DNA of 64,000 bases, taken from contig JAQPZY010001174.1 in the NCBI GenBank assembly GCA_029931535.1, forward strand, positions 992,001 to 1,056,000. The letters run 5' to 3'. How positions within the stretch are numbered: the stretch's first letter is position 1; every line of letters starts with the position of its first letter. Source of the DNA: Margaritifera margaritifera. Taxonomy: Eukaryota > Mollusca > Bivalvia > Unionida > Margaritiferidae. A program made the position numbers and the translations under genes. Below are positions 10,991 through 23,053 of the stretch, in pieces. The notes beneath the pieces were generated by a model. That model was not told where the DNA came from. It did no database searches and saw only the letters and a program-made list of their open reading frames with translations.

Positions 10991-11015
10991 AATCAATACA
11001 ACAAATCACTGCCAC

Positions 11016-11034
11016 CTCTCTCTCTCTCTCTCTC

Positions 11035-11095
<61 letters not shown>
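11016..11095. repeat. (CT)n(TA)n compound microsatellite
   Basis: About 23 bp of CT followed by about 56 bp of TA, at the border between the LINE insertion and the resumed virus-like coding sequence. Confidence 0.95.
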
Positions 11096-11098
<3 letters not shown>

Positions 11099-11300
11099 CT
11101 ATGCTTGATAAATACTTTGTATTCATGAACTACTTGTGTATTTACTTGTTGAGTTGGTTGTAGAGGAGTTTCAAATCCCTCATTTTATACATTTCCATTT
11201 CTTATTTGATCATTGTCTTAATATTCATCAAACTCATCCTCAAAAACAGGATTATCAAAATCTTGTCCAAAGTCCCCTTTTACCATTTTAAACTATTTAA

Positions 11301-11640
11301 ATGGATTTAAATCAACTTGAAAAAGAATTAGGTTTCTCAGAAGAGATCACCGTCGTGGATAAAGACCGAATCATTGGAACAGAATACAAACTGGAATTAA
11401 AAATTAGTATAGCAAATGGTACTAGGATAGAATTGGTAAACATTTAACTGGCAAGGAGTTGGATAAAAAGGATTCAAAACAAACGAAGAAAACATACGAA
11501 TTTTGTAAAATACTAGATCAGCTAAAATATTGTATGCTAATACTAGGAATAACATGTTCGATTAGTAAATTTCTTCCAATGGATAATTTAAATAAATTAC
11601 AGAGTTGAAGAGGATTACTTAACAACTAACGGTAATATAT
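11301..11640 (+). pseudogene. Hypothetical virus-like protein, divergent from the 9.2-11.3 kb gene
   Basis: An ATG at 11,301 opens a frame with an acidic helical start (LNQLEKELGFSEEITVVDKD), interrupted by TAA at about 11,445. Coding character continues in another frame to about 11,610 (KKTYEFCKILDQLKYC). It starts only about 12 bp from the opposite-strand start near 11,288, a divergent pair that may have shared a promoter. Family not recognised. Confidence 0.35.
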
Positions 11641-12600
11641 AATTTGCTGGGTTTTTATCTTTAAAGATGAGATTATCAACTTCAGCGTAAAGTGCTAGCT
11701 TTATCTCTTTTAAGCACATTAATTTAAAAAGCAAACAGATCAAAACCATGACGTAATGTATAGTATTGACTTTACGTCAGAAGGTTAGAACAATTTATTT
11801 ACAATAAATGTTTTTAACATTAATTCACGATATTTGCAAGTCGATAAGCATGTTGCTTGACACATGATTCAAATAACTTGAAGAAAAAGAAAAGAAATGA
11901 AAAAACAACTTGAATACTTGCACAACTGTTTAGGAAAACTGTGATTTGATTTTAAAAAATAAACAGAAGGTGGTGAAAGTAAAACTTAATAAAATTCTGA
12001 GGTTTCTAAATCTCAAGCGAGGATAACTTCACAAAAGATAAAACATCATAGTAGAGTTGACCTTGGAAAACGTTTAGAAACCATTAAAAAAGCCAATGGA
12101 GAAAACTTAACCAGGACTTGAATAAGCTGAAGAAACAAAAGAACTTCAATAACTCTTTAGGAAATTGGTAATTTCATTGCAAAGTAAGTGGAAGTTGGCG
12201 AAAGTAAAATTGAAGAAAATTTAAGGTTCCAAAGTCACCAGAGAAGGTAACTTGAAACAAGATAAAACATCCACGTAGAATTGAACTTGGATAACAACTT
12301 GGAAAAAAAGTCACAAGAATTTTAAAAAGCCAGATCAGAAAAGAGCAAAGAAAGACCAGAAGGCAAAGCCTGTATACTTTGTGGCAAAATATCAAACAGC
12401 ATTTATTACTTGACTGATGGTGTAGTTGTTGCTATAGGAATACGCGTTATATATTTAAAACGATGTATTTTAAAAAATAAAACGCCTCATAAGGAATTAG
12501 GCACGGAGGAGGCTACTAACAATAACGTCAGTATTATAAACAGAGCAAATCCATTTCCAGAAATGTTGTAGCGGAGCAAGGTAAGTGAGCAAACAGTAAA
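11641..12600 (+). pseudogene. Poorly preserved continuation of the virus-like element
   Basis: Lysine/glutamate-rich plus-strand fragments separated by stops, with a near-repeat: 11,880-12,060 resembles 12,125-12,300 (CTTGAATA.. to GGAAAACT / GGAAATTG, then AAAGATAAAACATC). Around 12,415-12,570 a short plus-strand frame has a hydrophobic start (DGVVVAIGIRVIYL) and a basic tail, like a small single-pass membrane protein. No assignment is possible. Confidence 0.3.
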
Positions 12601-13950
12601 TACTAAAGATTAAAACGAAACGAACAACATACTTAACACTTTTTAGCAAGTAGCATTAAATTCAACATGCTTTTGAAGAGGATTATGCAATCTCGCTGGT
12701 ATGGAAAATTAGTCAGGATTTCAGATTTTCCAGACCTTGAAGCGACAAGGGGTTCGACTGACTCTAGCCATAGGGATAAAAAGCAATATCCAGGAAAAGA
12801 TAAAAATTTAGGACATATTTATTCGATGTTTTCTCATATTTATTTTGTCAGGATGATATGAAGAGAAATGTTCTCTATGCAATTTACAAATTCAGTTTTA
12901 AAATACAGAAATATAATTCCAACATATCAAGAATTTCTCCACTATTTCAACAGTGTCATCAATTCCTGTTTCATACAATGACTCAGGCTATTTGTAAACA
13001 GTTATTAATGTGGGCAAATTTTATACTTTGAAATAATTTGTTTTATTTTATGTCCACAATATCTAAACCCGAAATTCATAGATAAAGTTCGTCTGTTTAT
13101 GGAATGAGAAATTTGTTGTTCAAATTCTTGGCTCCAAAACATCAAATTTTCGTAGATGAAATTTCCTTTTAACATTTTTAGATCTTTTACCTCTATCATT
13201 TTCTGAAAGTTTGAATCTCGCTCTCTAACCTTTACTCTATGGGCTCAAACTTTACAAGTCCGAAAGTTTGCACGCCAACTCTGTTTATATACGAGACTGG
13301 CACGTGTAAATATTCTGGTAAACAAAGCATGGATTGGTGGGTATTCCAATCGATCGGTCAATCTGAAACGACCTTGCCGTGGGAACATAACCTCGCGACT
13401 GAAATACACACACAACTCCGTGCTTCAAATCACCTAAATTCATACGATAATAGGAGATGTGATCTGAAATTACAAACTTACCCGAATATAAATCTGTAAT
13501 CTTTGACTGTTTGTGCAGGTAATTTTATTTGATATTGTTGTACAAAATACACAAAAGAGTAACAAGCATTTCGATGTACGAGGGGCCATCTCAAAATGGG
13601 TACGCACTAATATAACAACGTGGTGCGACTAAATTCAGCTGATCGGAGGATACGCAAAAGTAGCGGCATAGCAATATACAATCTTAAAATAGATTCGCCA
13701 ATTAACATGGGTATAGAAGAAATCATAAGACTGCTTATTCCTATTCTTTGACTAAGTTAAGGATTGACTATCTAATTGCACAAGGGATACTGCCAGATAA
13801 AATTATTAGGTAAATCTATTAACAATACAGTTAATCTATGAAATCTAATGAAATTAAGAATGATTTAGTTAAAGAGATAAAACATTACAGAGGTATAAGA
13901 AAAGGGCATAAAACGGCATATAATTAAAAAAAAAAAAAAAAAAAAAACGG
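12601..13950. other. Unassigned part of the virus-like island
   Basis: Holds an 86-codon plus-strand open frame at 13,239-13,499 (richer in GC, with STOP at 13,499) and a 64-codon plus frame at 12,667-12,861. Neither resembles a family I know, and both could be chance. A poly-A run lies at 13,926-13,947. Confidence 0.25.
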
Positions 13951-14340
13951 ATAGAGGTTGGAGTGGAAAGTGTTTTTTTGCGGAATGGGTGTTGGATCTG
14001 CTAGTTTATGAGTTGGACGAATATCAATAGGATTTATTATTCCTCTAGCTTTTACATGGTTTATTGCAACTTTACTAGGGTTTGTTGCAAAAGGTTTAAA
14101 AGACAATCTATCATATCATAAAGTTTTAAAGACGTTGAGATTGTAACCTCCCTTATAAGTAAATTGCATAGTACTGATGAAATGGTTAGTAAAGCAATAA
14201 GCGATAATGAAACAAGTTATGACGAATTTAATATCATAGTTACTGAATATAACAAATGGCTGCAATGACGTAACGGTAAGCCGACTGCAAAGGGTTACAA
14301 AGCAAAATTCCTTCAAGGATTCCCATTACTTAAACGGAAG
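13951..14340 (+). pseudogene. Small membrane-type virus-like protein fragments
   Basis: Plus-strand reading gives a glycine/aromatic hydrophobic stretch near 13,975-14,100 (ISIGFIIPLAFTWFIATLLG). After a frame change comes a soluble segment at 14,130-14,320 (SLISKLHSTDEMVSKAIS ... LLKRKPDH). Broken by at least two frame changes. Product unknown. Confidence 0.3.
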
Positions 14341-16840
14341 CCTGACCATACCTAACTGCGAAGTCTAGCTGCATTACTGTGAAAGGACAGTCTGAGAAAG
14401 AAATATATTTTCAAATCCAATTGATAACAGAGATAGTAAAGTATACATTTCATTATAGAGAATAGATTTTGAAGTTGGTTATTACAATATTTTTATAGAT
14501 AAAAGTATATTCTATTATGTAAACCATAAGACTGAAACCAAGATATCAATACCTGATAGTTTGTAAAATTTAGAAATGTACATGAAAAAGTCGAAGAATG
14601 CATGGTTGCTAATAACGACAATGAAGAAAACATTGATATTGAATGCTAGAAATATAACTCTACAGTTTTAATAACTCTGAGCATTAATCACACAGTGAAT
14701 ATAACCACCTACAACTAAAAATTACTAGGATTTAAAGTCGGAGATTGATACAGACATCTACTGAATCAGATATAGTTTGTGCAGTTTTTAAGCTGAAAAC
14801 ATAGATATTTTCATTGATCAACTAAACAACACAATGAATTACTGTAATGGTTCCTTCACTACTCTAGTAGTACCCCTGCCTATTAAAAATGTATTTTACG
14901 GTGATTTCTTCTCATACGATGCTAATAATCAATATAAACAATTACAAAGAGATTAAATATCAACATTAAAGACAGGGATGAAAAAGTAATAGATTTTCAT
15001 GGTATGCCAATAGCATATACCTTTAGAATAGCTCCTGTTAATTTGTGTTAAATAAATGACAGAAATATTATCAACCCCATGGCTAATATCTTTAAATGCT
15101 TTTAGTTTTTAGTACTCGGAGGAAGATGGACAAAATGATAAGGTACAGAAATAATACTGAACTAAAATTAACTGATGCAGCTACTAGTAGGTTTGTGCAA
15201 ATAGTTTTTGATGGACAAAGACCTATGATTTTGTATGATAATAATTTAAAAGATATCAAAACATAAAGAGAACAAGTTGACAAAATAAAATTAACAGTTA
15301 TTAATCAGAGTATCACAGAAGGAACTACTTAAACTGAAGAGTTACAAAAACAGATTGATGATTACGAGATTTTTTAAAAATATACATGACTTGTTTAAGC
15401 AGATAAGCAGTACCTTGTCTGATGTTATGCAAGTATGGTAAACTGTGAGAGAATAAAAGAGACCAGATGGAAGGGCTATTCAACAAAACTTGCAACCAAT
15501 TGATCAAAGGATAAATTCAGAGACCGATACATTAGAGGCCGACATGGAAACATTGAAGAAATGTCTAGAACGTTACAGTACTTTACAATGACAGTTAGAA
15601 CAATTAAATAAAGAACTAAATAATGAAATACATCAGAATGATATTAAAAACTTATTTGATAATTTTAAAGATTCCATACTAAAATAGAAATAAAAGATAA
15701 CTTCTAATACTAATACTTTAGTTGCAGAGAAAGAATGACTTAAACAGAAATAACCAAATATAGATGAAAGCAAATAATAATAATAATAATAATAACAATA
15801 ATAATAATAATAAAAGTAATCAAAAGTAAGTGTGAGTGAAAAGACGATTAGATCTATGAGAACAACCTATGATTTATCAATCAATGATTTAAATGATACA
15901 ATAAAACTTTTAAAGGATGACTTAGTAATTCCAAAAAATGAACTATCGGATGGAATAGAAACGAAAAGCAAACCAATTCTAACAGATAATAAAGTATATA
16001 GAGATTGAGAACTAATAATATTGGTATTGTGCAAAGAAGCACTGACGAATTAAATTTTAAAAAATCTAAGCGATTAAGAAAAGACTTAAATGATATAGAA
16101 TAAAAGATAACAGAAGTAGATAACAAGATGTTAACGTTACATTTAAAACTGGATTAAATGTAGACCTTGGACTGAAGATTATTGCAATAAAAGCTACAGT
16201 TGATGAGATTAAAAACAGGTTGGATGGTCATAATAATAGATTAGAAAAAATTTATGATGAACTGCCTAGAAGTATATTGATTGTTTTTTTCTATATAAAC
16301 CAAAAGGTGTTAATTTGGTTAATACCAATTGAGAAACACATGTTTACTCTATATATGAAAACGGGACTGAAATTTTTCTTTTTGGATATATCATCTGGTT
16401 TCACAACATGACAGACAATAGCTACTACTTATGGATTTGACTATGTTCCATAACATATTGTTGAATACAAGTTACATTGTATAGGTATCGAAGACTATTC
16501 TGCTATTAGAAAAAAATAATTCAGATTTATATCCAATTTGTATAAACTTAAACATGCAACTTACATATTATTTAAAATATTATATTGCATCAGAGGTAAA
16601 TAATACAAATCATACTTCTGTAGCAAATATAAATAAAAATTGTAGTAAAAATTTTTTTAGATTGTCAGGGTCAACAAGTAGAATCTTCTAGAATTAAAGA
16701 GTCAAAAACATATTTGGAAGAGAACACTATTTATTTTTTTCAGTTAGAACACTAGAAGATAATATTCTTCATTCTATAAACTAAGATTTTATTATTGGTG
16801 ACAGAACCAAAATTTACAATCATTAAATGACAACAGCAGC
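14341..16840 (+). pseudogene. Decayed coiled-coil (fibre- or tail-like?) protein region
   Basis: Plus-strand coding character continues through many stops. Notable parts: 14,830-14,920 (NYCNGSFTTLVVPLPIKNVF), glutamate/leucine heptad-like segments at 15,280-15,700 and 15,840-16,100 (DTLEADMETLKK, QLEQLNKEL, SINDLNDTIKLLKDDL), and 16,170-16,260 (KATVDEIKNRLDGHNNRLEK). Long coiled coils near the end of a virus-like gene set would fit a structural protein, but I recognise no family. An (AAT)n tract lies at 15,776-15,812. The last coding trace is about 16,829-16,880. Confidence 0.35.
15776..15812. repeat. (AAT)n microsatellite
   Basis: About 37 bp of AAT with one AAC interruption, inside the coiled-coil remnant. 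Confidence 0.9.
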
Positions 16841-16889
16841 AGAAGTAATCAGAGGAGCAATTACTAACTGTTTAGCATTAGGTAATTAT

Positions 16890-17178
16890 CTATTCAAGTT
16901 GGGGAGACTTGGGCATATCCAAAATGGCATGCTTATCTGGATGTGTTGAAGCATAGAGTGAAAAGGCATTATCCACATTGGTTAGATACCACGTTACCAG
17001 GCCTTGTTCACCCAATCTCTGATTAAAGTAGTCTAAAGTATTGGCTCTATTCTGATTGAACTCTGCAGTCTTCTTCTGCAATTCTTCCATTTTCCCATTT
17101 CTTTCCATTTATTCCCTTGCATTGTTGGAATCAAATAGCTCAAACAACATATCTCCTACAAACACATTATTTGATTTT

Positions 17179-17214
<36 letters not shown>

Positions 17215-19015
17215 CTTTTTGTTTGATTTGAAATACAAACAAAACCTTGATGGAATGCGTTAAGCTGTTTTTAATGTCCAATATTGTATCTGTATGCAGC
17301 AGTAACACCTCTGGTACACAACTGTACCATCATCCTCTTGAAATAACAATAAATATTATACTGAACTATGAACTGATTCAGATGGTTTTTAAATTATACT
17401 TCTGAGCCATTCTTGAGCATTATGTCTATTGAGTTGTCTACATTGTAACATAGTCTTTGTGTTCTAATAATTTTTCTTGTATATTAAAAAAAGTAAGCAT
17501 TACTTTTTACACAGGTGTTTTTTTTATTAATATATTTATATGTGATGACACCAATTTTAATAAATTTATTCCATTAGAATGGTACCCTCCATCATCATCG
17601 TCATTAGGAACAAGACATTGTACTATGATTAACATGTCTTTGTCTTTATTCTACGCTATTCAAGCAAAATTAATGTAGTTTCTCTCAGCTTCATCTCTCT
17701 GGACTATCCCTTCCAATATTTCATAAACTTATAATATATTAAAATTCTTTATCAATTTTTTTTAAAATATCCTCAATCTGTATAGGAAATTATTTAAAAT
17801 AATGACAGCATATATCTATTAATTTGTATTTTGATGGCCCATCTGCATCATCACTTGGTTTATTTAACACATATTCTGGAGCATAAAAGAAACACCTATT
17901 ATCATTATTTGTCTTGTTTTTGCAACACTTTTTGTTTTCAACCTAATCAGTCAAATCCATGTACGATTTTCCTCTGAGCCTTTGATATCTACGTGCAGTA
18001 GTAAATATTAAATCATGGCAAACATCCATCTTGTACTTTCACCATTATCCACTTCACCTCTATTTAAAATATTTAGAAACTTTGTTCTGTGGTACAGATT
18101 TATTTTCTCCACTTGCTATCCCTTTTGGGTATGTTTCTTCATAAAGTGTGATAGTTAAGTCTAGCGAAGTTTTCACAGGGTCAAAATTGTATAATTGTTT
18201 GAATGATGATCTTCATCAGGTATGGTTCAATGTTGTTTAAATATTTATTGAATCCTTCATTGTTGCTACCTTAAAATCTGTACTCAGTAAAATTCTATGA
18301 AATAAATCTCTACATCTTTTCATTACAATTTTAAATTTTTCTTATTGGTATCTCTGAATTCTGTAATAGTTTGAATACTTAGTCTGTAATTATCTTTAAA
18401 TTTGTATTGGAATTGGTTGATTGATTAAAAAAGTCTTAGTTTTACTTATTTAAGTATGAAAAAGGTCAATCAGGTTCACTATTTTGATTTATTTAACTAA
18501 AATTCTTTCAAAATATCCTTAAGTGACAAAAATTGAATGTGCATGTCACAATTTGCATGTGTGTAGGACAGACTGATAGGCAACTGATCAATAGTGTTTG
18601 GATTGTATGGAAAGATAGTAAGAATACAAAAATATTTTCTGTCAGCGAACTGATAAACAACACAAACACAGTGAATAAATTAATCTGTATTTATGTCAAT
18701 CAGATTTATAAACTATCTCTCTACTATAAATGGGTGTGTTCATCAAGTGCAGATTTCCATATTACACATGTCCAATATACATGTGTCCTATATGAGCAAT
18801 GATCCCTGTAGGCTCAAGAAAATAAAATAAATCAGTTTTCAATATTGCTAGAACATTTTAAAATCATCCTCATAAAAAAGCTGGTCAAAGTTTCCTCCTC
18901 TATTCTATAAAAACTCTTTAGCAAATCGTGAATGCCGTACATCATTTTCTAAAATTAGCTTTGGTGTGAATTCTATGTGGGAAAAAAAATACCTGTCAAT
19001 ACATTGTTTTACTTC
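16890..19015 (-). pseudogene. Unrecognised decayed coding region
   Basis: Minus-strand reading from 19,015 down is clearly coding-like despite stops. Blocks: 19,010-18,850 (LENDVRHSRFAKEFL then GGNFDQLFYEDDFKMF), 18,230-17,820 (ITLYEETYPKGIA, TARRYQRLRGKSYMDLTD, CFFYAPEYVLNKPSDDADG), 17,650-17,400 (KDMLIIVQCLVPNDDDGG) and 17,150-16,890 (LFELFDSNNARE, then EELQKKTAEFNQNRAN, ending at a stop). A (TA)n tract lies at 17,178-17,216. The block around 17,820-18,010 runs about 65 codons with one stop. I cannot name the family. It may belong to the neighbouring virus-like element or be a separate old insertion. Confidence 0.45.
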
Positions 19016-19844
19016 ATAACCTAACATTTTATTAATAAATAATAAAATATACATTATTTGTCTGTTTATATTAACAAATGTATGAATAAATCAACAATAA
19101 TGGTAAGAAATTGTGAATGAGATCACAAGGCAAATATAGGTTATCACTACAGGCAAGGCTGCAGACAACTCCTCTATCCATAATGAATGCTCAAATTCTA
19201 TTGAATTTTCAGCAAATATGTGTCTGTTTTGTTGAAAAATAAACAAAAAACCTTTCATTCAGTTGTACTTACTAATTTGAGGTAAAAGCTTATGCAATTT
19301 TACCACTTGTATACTTCTGTTTTAATGTGATACAATTGCTCTCTGTACCTATTGTAGGAATGTCTGTAATTTAACAGGTCTGCAATTATGGATCACTCCA
19401 CAATAAACACACAGTAATAGAGTGTTAGTCATGTGAAATGTATTGAGGCAGTCTTGCCATATATATTAATTTGTTTGTACCACTATTTATGTTTCGTGAA
19501 AAAAGTCAAATTAGTATTGTTCTTGAACTGAAGGTGCAACATGTGCCAAGGAACACAATGCTATCTTCATAGTGTGAGTGGTCTAGTATTTTACTGATTG
19601 TCTTAGAAACATTGTCATCTCCAAATTATAGGTGTTCCATAGGAACATCCTATCCATACACGAGACAGTAATACATTGATATAGGGGTAGTTTAGCAAAT
19701 TAAAATTTTTATTCTTAATGCTCTTGTATCCCATTACAGGGTTGAAAATAAATAAATAACAAGAGTACCATGAATGACACATTATATAGATGACCCATGT
19801 TTAATAGTTCTCTATGTAGAAAAACTGAAATTCTTGTGCAAAAA
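19016..19844. other. Intergenic, nothing recognised
   Basis: AT-rich, no coding frame, splice-bounded exon or obvious repeat structure seen on either strand. Confidence 0.4.
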
Positions 19845-19850
19845 ACATTT

Positions 19851-20195
19851 TTCTTTCAGTCACAGTGAACTTGACCTCTGACCTTTTGATTCCAAAATTA
19901 ATAGGCTTCATCCTTAAACAAAGTGCTAGCAATCCACAAAGTTGGTCCAGATCTGTGATGTAGAACTAATGTTATTCTGTGAAACCAGTTTTCTTTCAGT
20001 GACAATGAATTGAACTTTGACCTTTTGACCACAAAATTAATCTGCATCTTACCTTATCCCAAGTGCAAGCTATCCTCAAAGTCCAGATGAGATATGTATA
20101 AAAAAATTGATGTTATTCTTTCAGTCATAGTGACCTTCATCTTTGACCTTTTGATTCCTAAATCAATACTCTTCTTCCCCATCCAAAGTGCAACA
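19851..20195. repeat. Tandem ~125-140 bp repeat, three units
   Basis: Units begin at about 19,851, 19,991 and 20,116 with TTCTTTCAGT, followed by a TGACCTxTGACCTTTTGAxx core, then CCAAAATTAAT, and (in two of the three) AAGTGCxAGCxATCC and a GATGTTATTCTT-like end. The same unit recurs at 51,990-52,205, so it is a dispersed family. Confidence 0.8.
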
Positions 20196-22589
20196 ACAAA
20201 ATGGCCTCTTTATTTTTAAGCTCTGTTTGTCAAGGAATAGAAAAACCTTTATAATTCATGACATCGGACATATACCTGTTTCATTAGTTCCATGTCTATC
20301 TTTTGTGTTTTTTATAATAGTTGTCAGGATGATATTGATTTCCTTCAGTGAAATCTCAAATATGAATTGTAACAATATCAAGATATTCCCATATGCTGTT
20401 TGATTAAATCTGCAATTAGTATTCTTTGGAGAAAAAACAAACATGCAAACAACTTCTTGAACTGGCATCATTCAAGGTATTTTTCCTTGAAAATATGACC
20501 TTTGAACTCTACAATATAAATTAACAGGCGTTCTTTTTCTATACTGATAAGCAATTCACAAAATTTCATTAAAATCTGAAGCATACATTTTGATGAAGCT
20601 TACACAGCAGCATGTGTTTATAATCCCTAATGAATTTAAAATTTCAGTTATCACGTTGAAAACACTAGCTCTGCATTGGTCATAGTAATCTTTAGCCTTT
20701 GACCTTTTGACCTATTATATATAGTTCCTGTTCCTAAAAGCACATTGAGCATAGACAAATATATAAAGTATAAATCTCTTCTTGACCTATTTACTCTCAA
20801 TTTGCTATAGTTCCTAATGACCTTGACATTTGTCAACAAAATCAATCATTGGACATGTAATATACAAAAGGTTCTTTTACTAGTGTTTACTGAGGTAACT
20901 ATCATTATATGCTTGTACATTTTATGCATACCGTGTCATGGCATATTACATGAAAAATATGATTTCTGACTCACAAACCCCTTGATACGGCCATGTTTAT
21001 AAAAAAAAATTATAATAAATCTAATCTCAGAGAGAGAGAGAGAGCTTTTTTGACAGTTTTATATCCCTGTATCCTGTATAAACAGTGCATATACCTTTAT
21101 ATGTTTGTATATTTTCTTCAATAAATCAAACAAAATTCTGTTGCTATCAGCTAAGTTGATAAAAGGTATGCTTGGAATGACTCAGAACTTGACCAGTACA
21201 AAATACACGTATGGATAAATCACAGTTGAAAGAAATATTAACATATTTCAATTTCAAATCAGCTAATGCTTAAATATAATTTTCCATTATGGCCAAGATG
21301 CCACAAAACATGCACTAAAGCTAAAAAAGTCAGTAATTTTCATCCATTATCTTAAAATCTTAAATATATGACCCAGACTGTGATAAAAAAAGTCTTCTTG
21401 TAGAGGTACATACAAACTCAAACTAAATAAATATATTGTACCAACATCTTCCACAAGAAAGTGTAGATGAGAATACATGTATTTCTACTGTTTTGTTTCT
21501 CTATTTCAGACAGGTTTATAGTTATTGGGAAGAAAAGAAAAACTGAAAATACCAATCTTTGACCTTGACCTTGACATACTGTTCATATGTTGTACACAAC
21601 ACACACTCTGGTAGTGATAGATAAGTATACAAATAATTATTTCTTTCACTTATTTGCAAAAGCCCAGACATAATACAGCACCCCATCACTGTAGGGCCCT
21701 TCATTATAACACATTTCCTGTTACAAATCAGGTATGGTCATGGATCCCATTTCATTATCCAATAGTTGAATTATATGTATCTTGTACTTCATTATAAGCC
21801 AGTCTCACTACGAGGCAATATACTCGATGGTTCCCATGGAAAGCATTATAGTGTGTGTGCTGCATTCTGTATTCATGTTTCTGTCCACCCATTCAGCCAT
21901 CCATCATACTTTTGTTCTGGTGCGTAACTTCTAACAGTTATAAATATTGGTACACATATATATCATTACAAAATCATTTACCGCATACTTTGACCACTAA
22001 GAGATAAAAGTGACCAATGAAAGTTTCATACCTGTGATACTTCACAGCACCAGACTTTGACACTGGCATTCATATTCTTGGTGATTTCAATAAATTCTGT
22101 GAAATCTGAATTTGCTTGATGGTCATCCATGTGGATTGATTTAAAATGCAAATTGTTCTTTATATTCACTTTAATCTGTGTTTTTAAGTTGCAGATTGTG
22201 TGAAATATGTGAAATCAGGATTAAAATGATCCATGTTAGATTCCATGTACTGGTTTACTTGAATATGCAACCTATGGAAACACTTGCAAAGTATGGTCTT
22301 TTGGTTCAAAATATCACCCAAAAACAAAGAAAAAAAACAGAACGAAAGAAATTTATTCTGTGAGAGACTGAACTCAAGAAGTGAGACACCAAGATATCAT
22401 ATGGTACTTTGTGCACTTACATGTACACATCAGTACAAGAGTGTTTGTTGCATGCAACATTTGCAAAAATATCTTCAAGGTCAAGGTTATAGGTATAGAT
22501 TGGCAATTTTAGTTTATGTTGCCAACCATAACACATTCTTTTCCCCTTTGTAAATTATAAGCAGTATGAGACAAATTAATGAAACTGGT
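20196..22589. other. Intergenic with scattered TGACCTTTTGACC words
   Basis: No gene seen. Nuclear-receptor-like hexamer pairs occur at 20,698-20,712 and 21,558-21,576, and a short (AG)n at about 21,030-21,045. Open frames of 60-90 codons on both strands lack any family signal. Confidence 0.4.
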
Positions 22590-22878
22590 ACACTTATATA
22601 TCCTCACTAGAGGGTGTGATGTGTATCACGTTTGGAGTCCCATCTTTAAAGTCTTGGTCAAAGATCAGTGTTTTCAGCTTTTCTGTCTGGTCATAACTTT
22701 GTTTCTCACTTTTTCAACTTTTTAACAATATGATACTTGTTGATGAACTTATATATCATCACTAGAGAGTATTTTGCACACCAAATTTAAGGTGCTATCT
22801 CCAAGGTCAAGGTCATAGATCAGTACTAATAGAATAATACTAAAGCTGTCTGAGATAGAAGGTCAATGTACAGTACAC

Positions 22879-22880
<2 letters not shown>
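22590..22880. repeat. Two-unit ~155 bp tandem repeat
   Basis: CTTATATATC(C/A)TCACTAGAG at about 22,593 and 22,747 starts each unit. Each continues through GGTGATATCTCCAAGGTCAAGGTCATAGATCAG-like sequence; the second unit has CCAAGGTCAAGGTCATAG at 22,801-22,818. Confidence 0.65.

Positions 22881-22957
<77 letters not shown>
22880..22957. repeat. (CT)n(TA)n(CA)n compound microsatellite
   Basis: About 27 bp CT, 16 bp TA and 36 bp AC in succession. Confidence 0.95.
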
Positions 22958-22958
<1 letters not shown>

Positions 22959-22971
22959 GGGTAAATAAAAT

Positions 22972-23053
22972 CCATTGCCTGGGAGCCTGGAACAACTAAA
23001 AATTAATGCTGGACAGTAATTTTTTCAAATGTGAACATCCAGTCAGGCAATGG
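22972..23053. repeat. Short inverted repeat
   Basis: CCATTGCCTG at 22,972-22,981 and its exact complement CAGGCAATGG at 23,044-23,053, with a 62-bp spacer. Possibly a solo element end or chance. Confidence 0.5.

Larger units (their letters stand above)
9240..11290 (-). pseudogene. Virus-like membrane/coiled-coil protein, split by a LINE fragment
   Basis: Minus-strand reading starts with an acidic segment near 11,288 (VKGDFGQDFDNPVFEDEFD). It continues to about 11,100, is interrupted by microsatellites and a LINE tail (about 10,210-11,100), and resumes at about 10,200 with a proline/threonine-rich part and a long charged helical part. The C-terminal end has two hydrophobic stretches at about 9,610-9,700 (GATIATVSTAIGMVAA) and 9,245-9,440 (ALPGIIGCVINWLL, then ILLIFALIGSF). 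Similar hydrophobic proteins with an ALPGIIG-type motif occur, as I recall, in invertebrate Polinton/adintovirus-like elements. Frameshifts abound. Confidence 0.4.
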
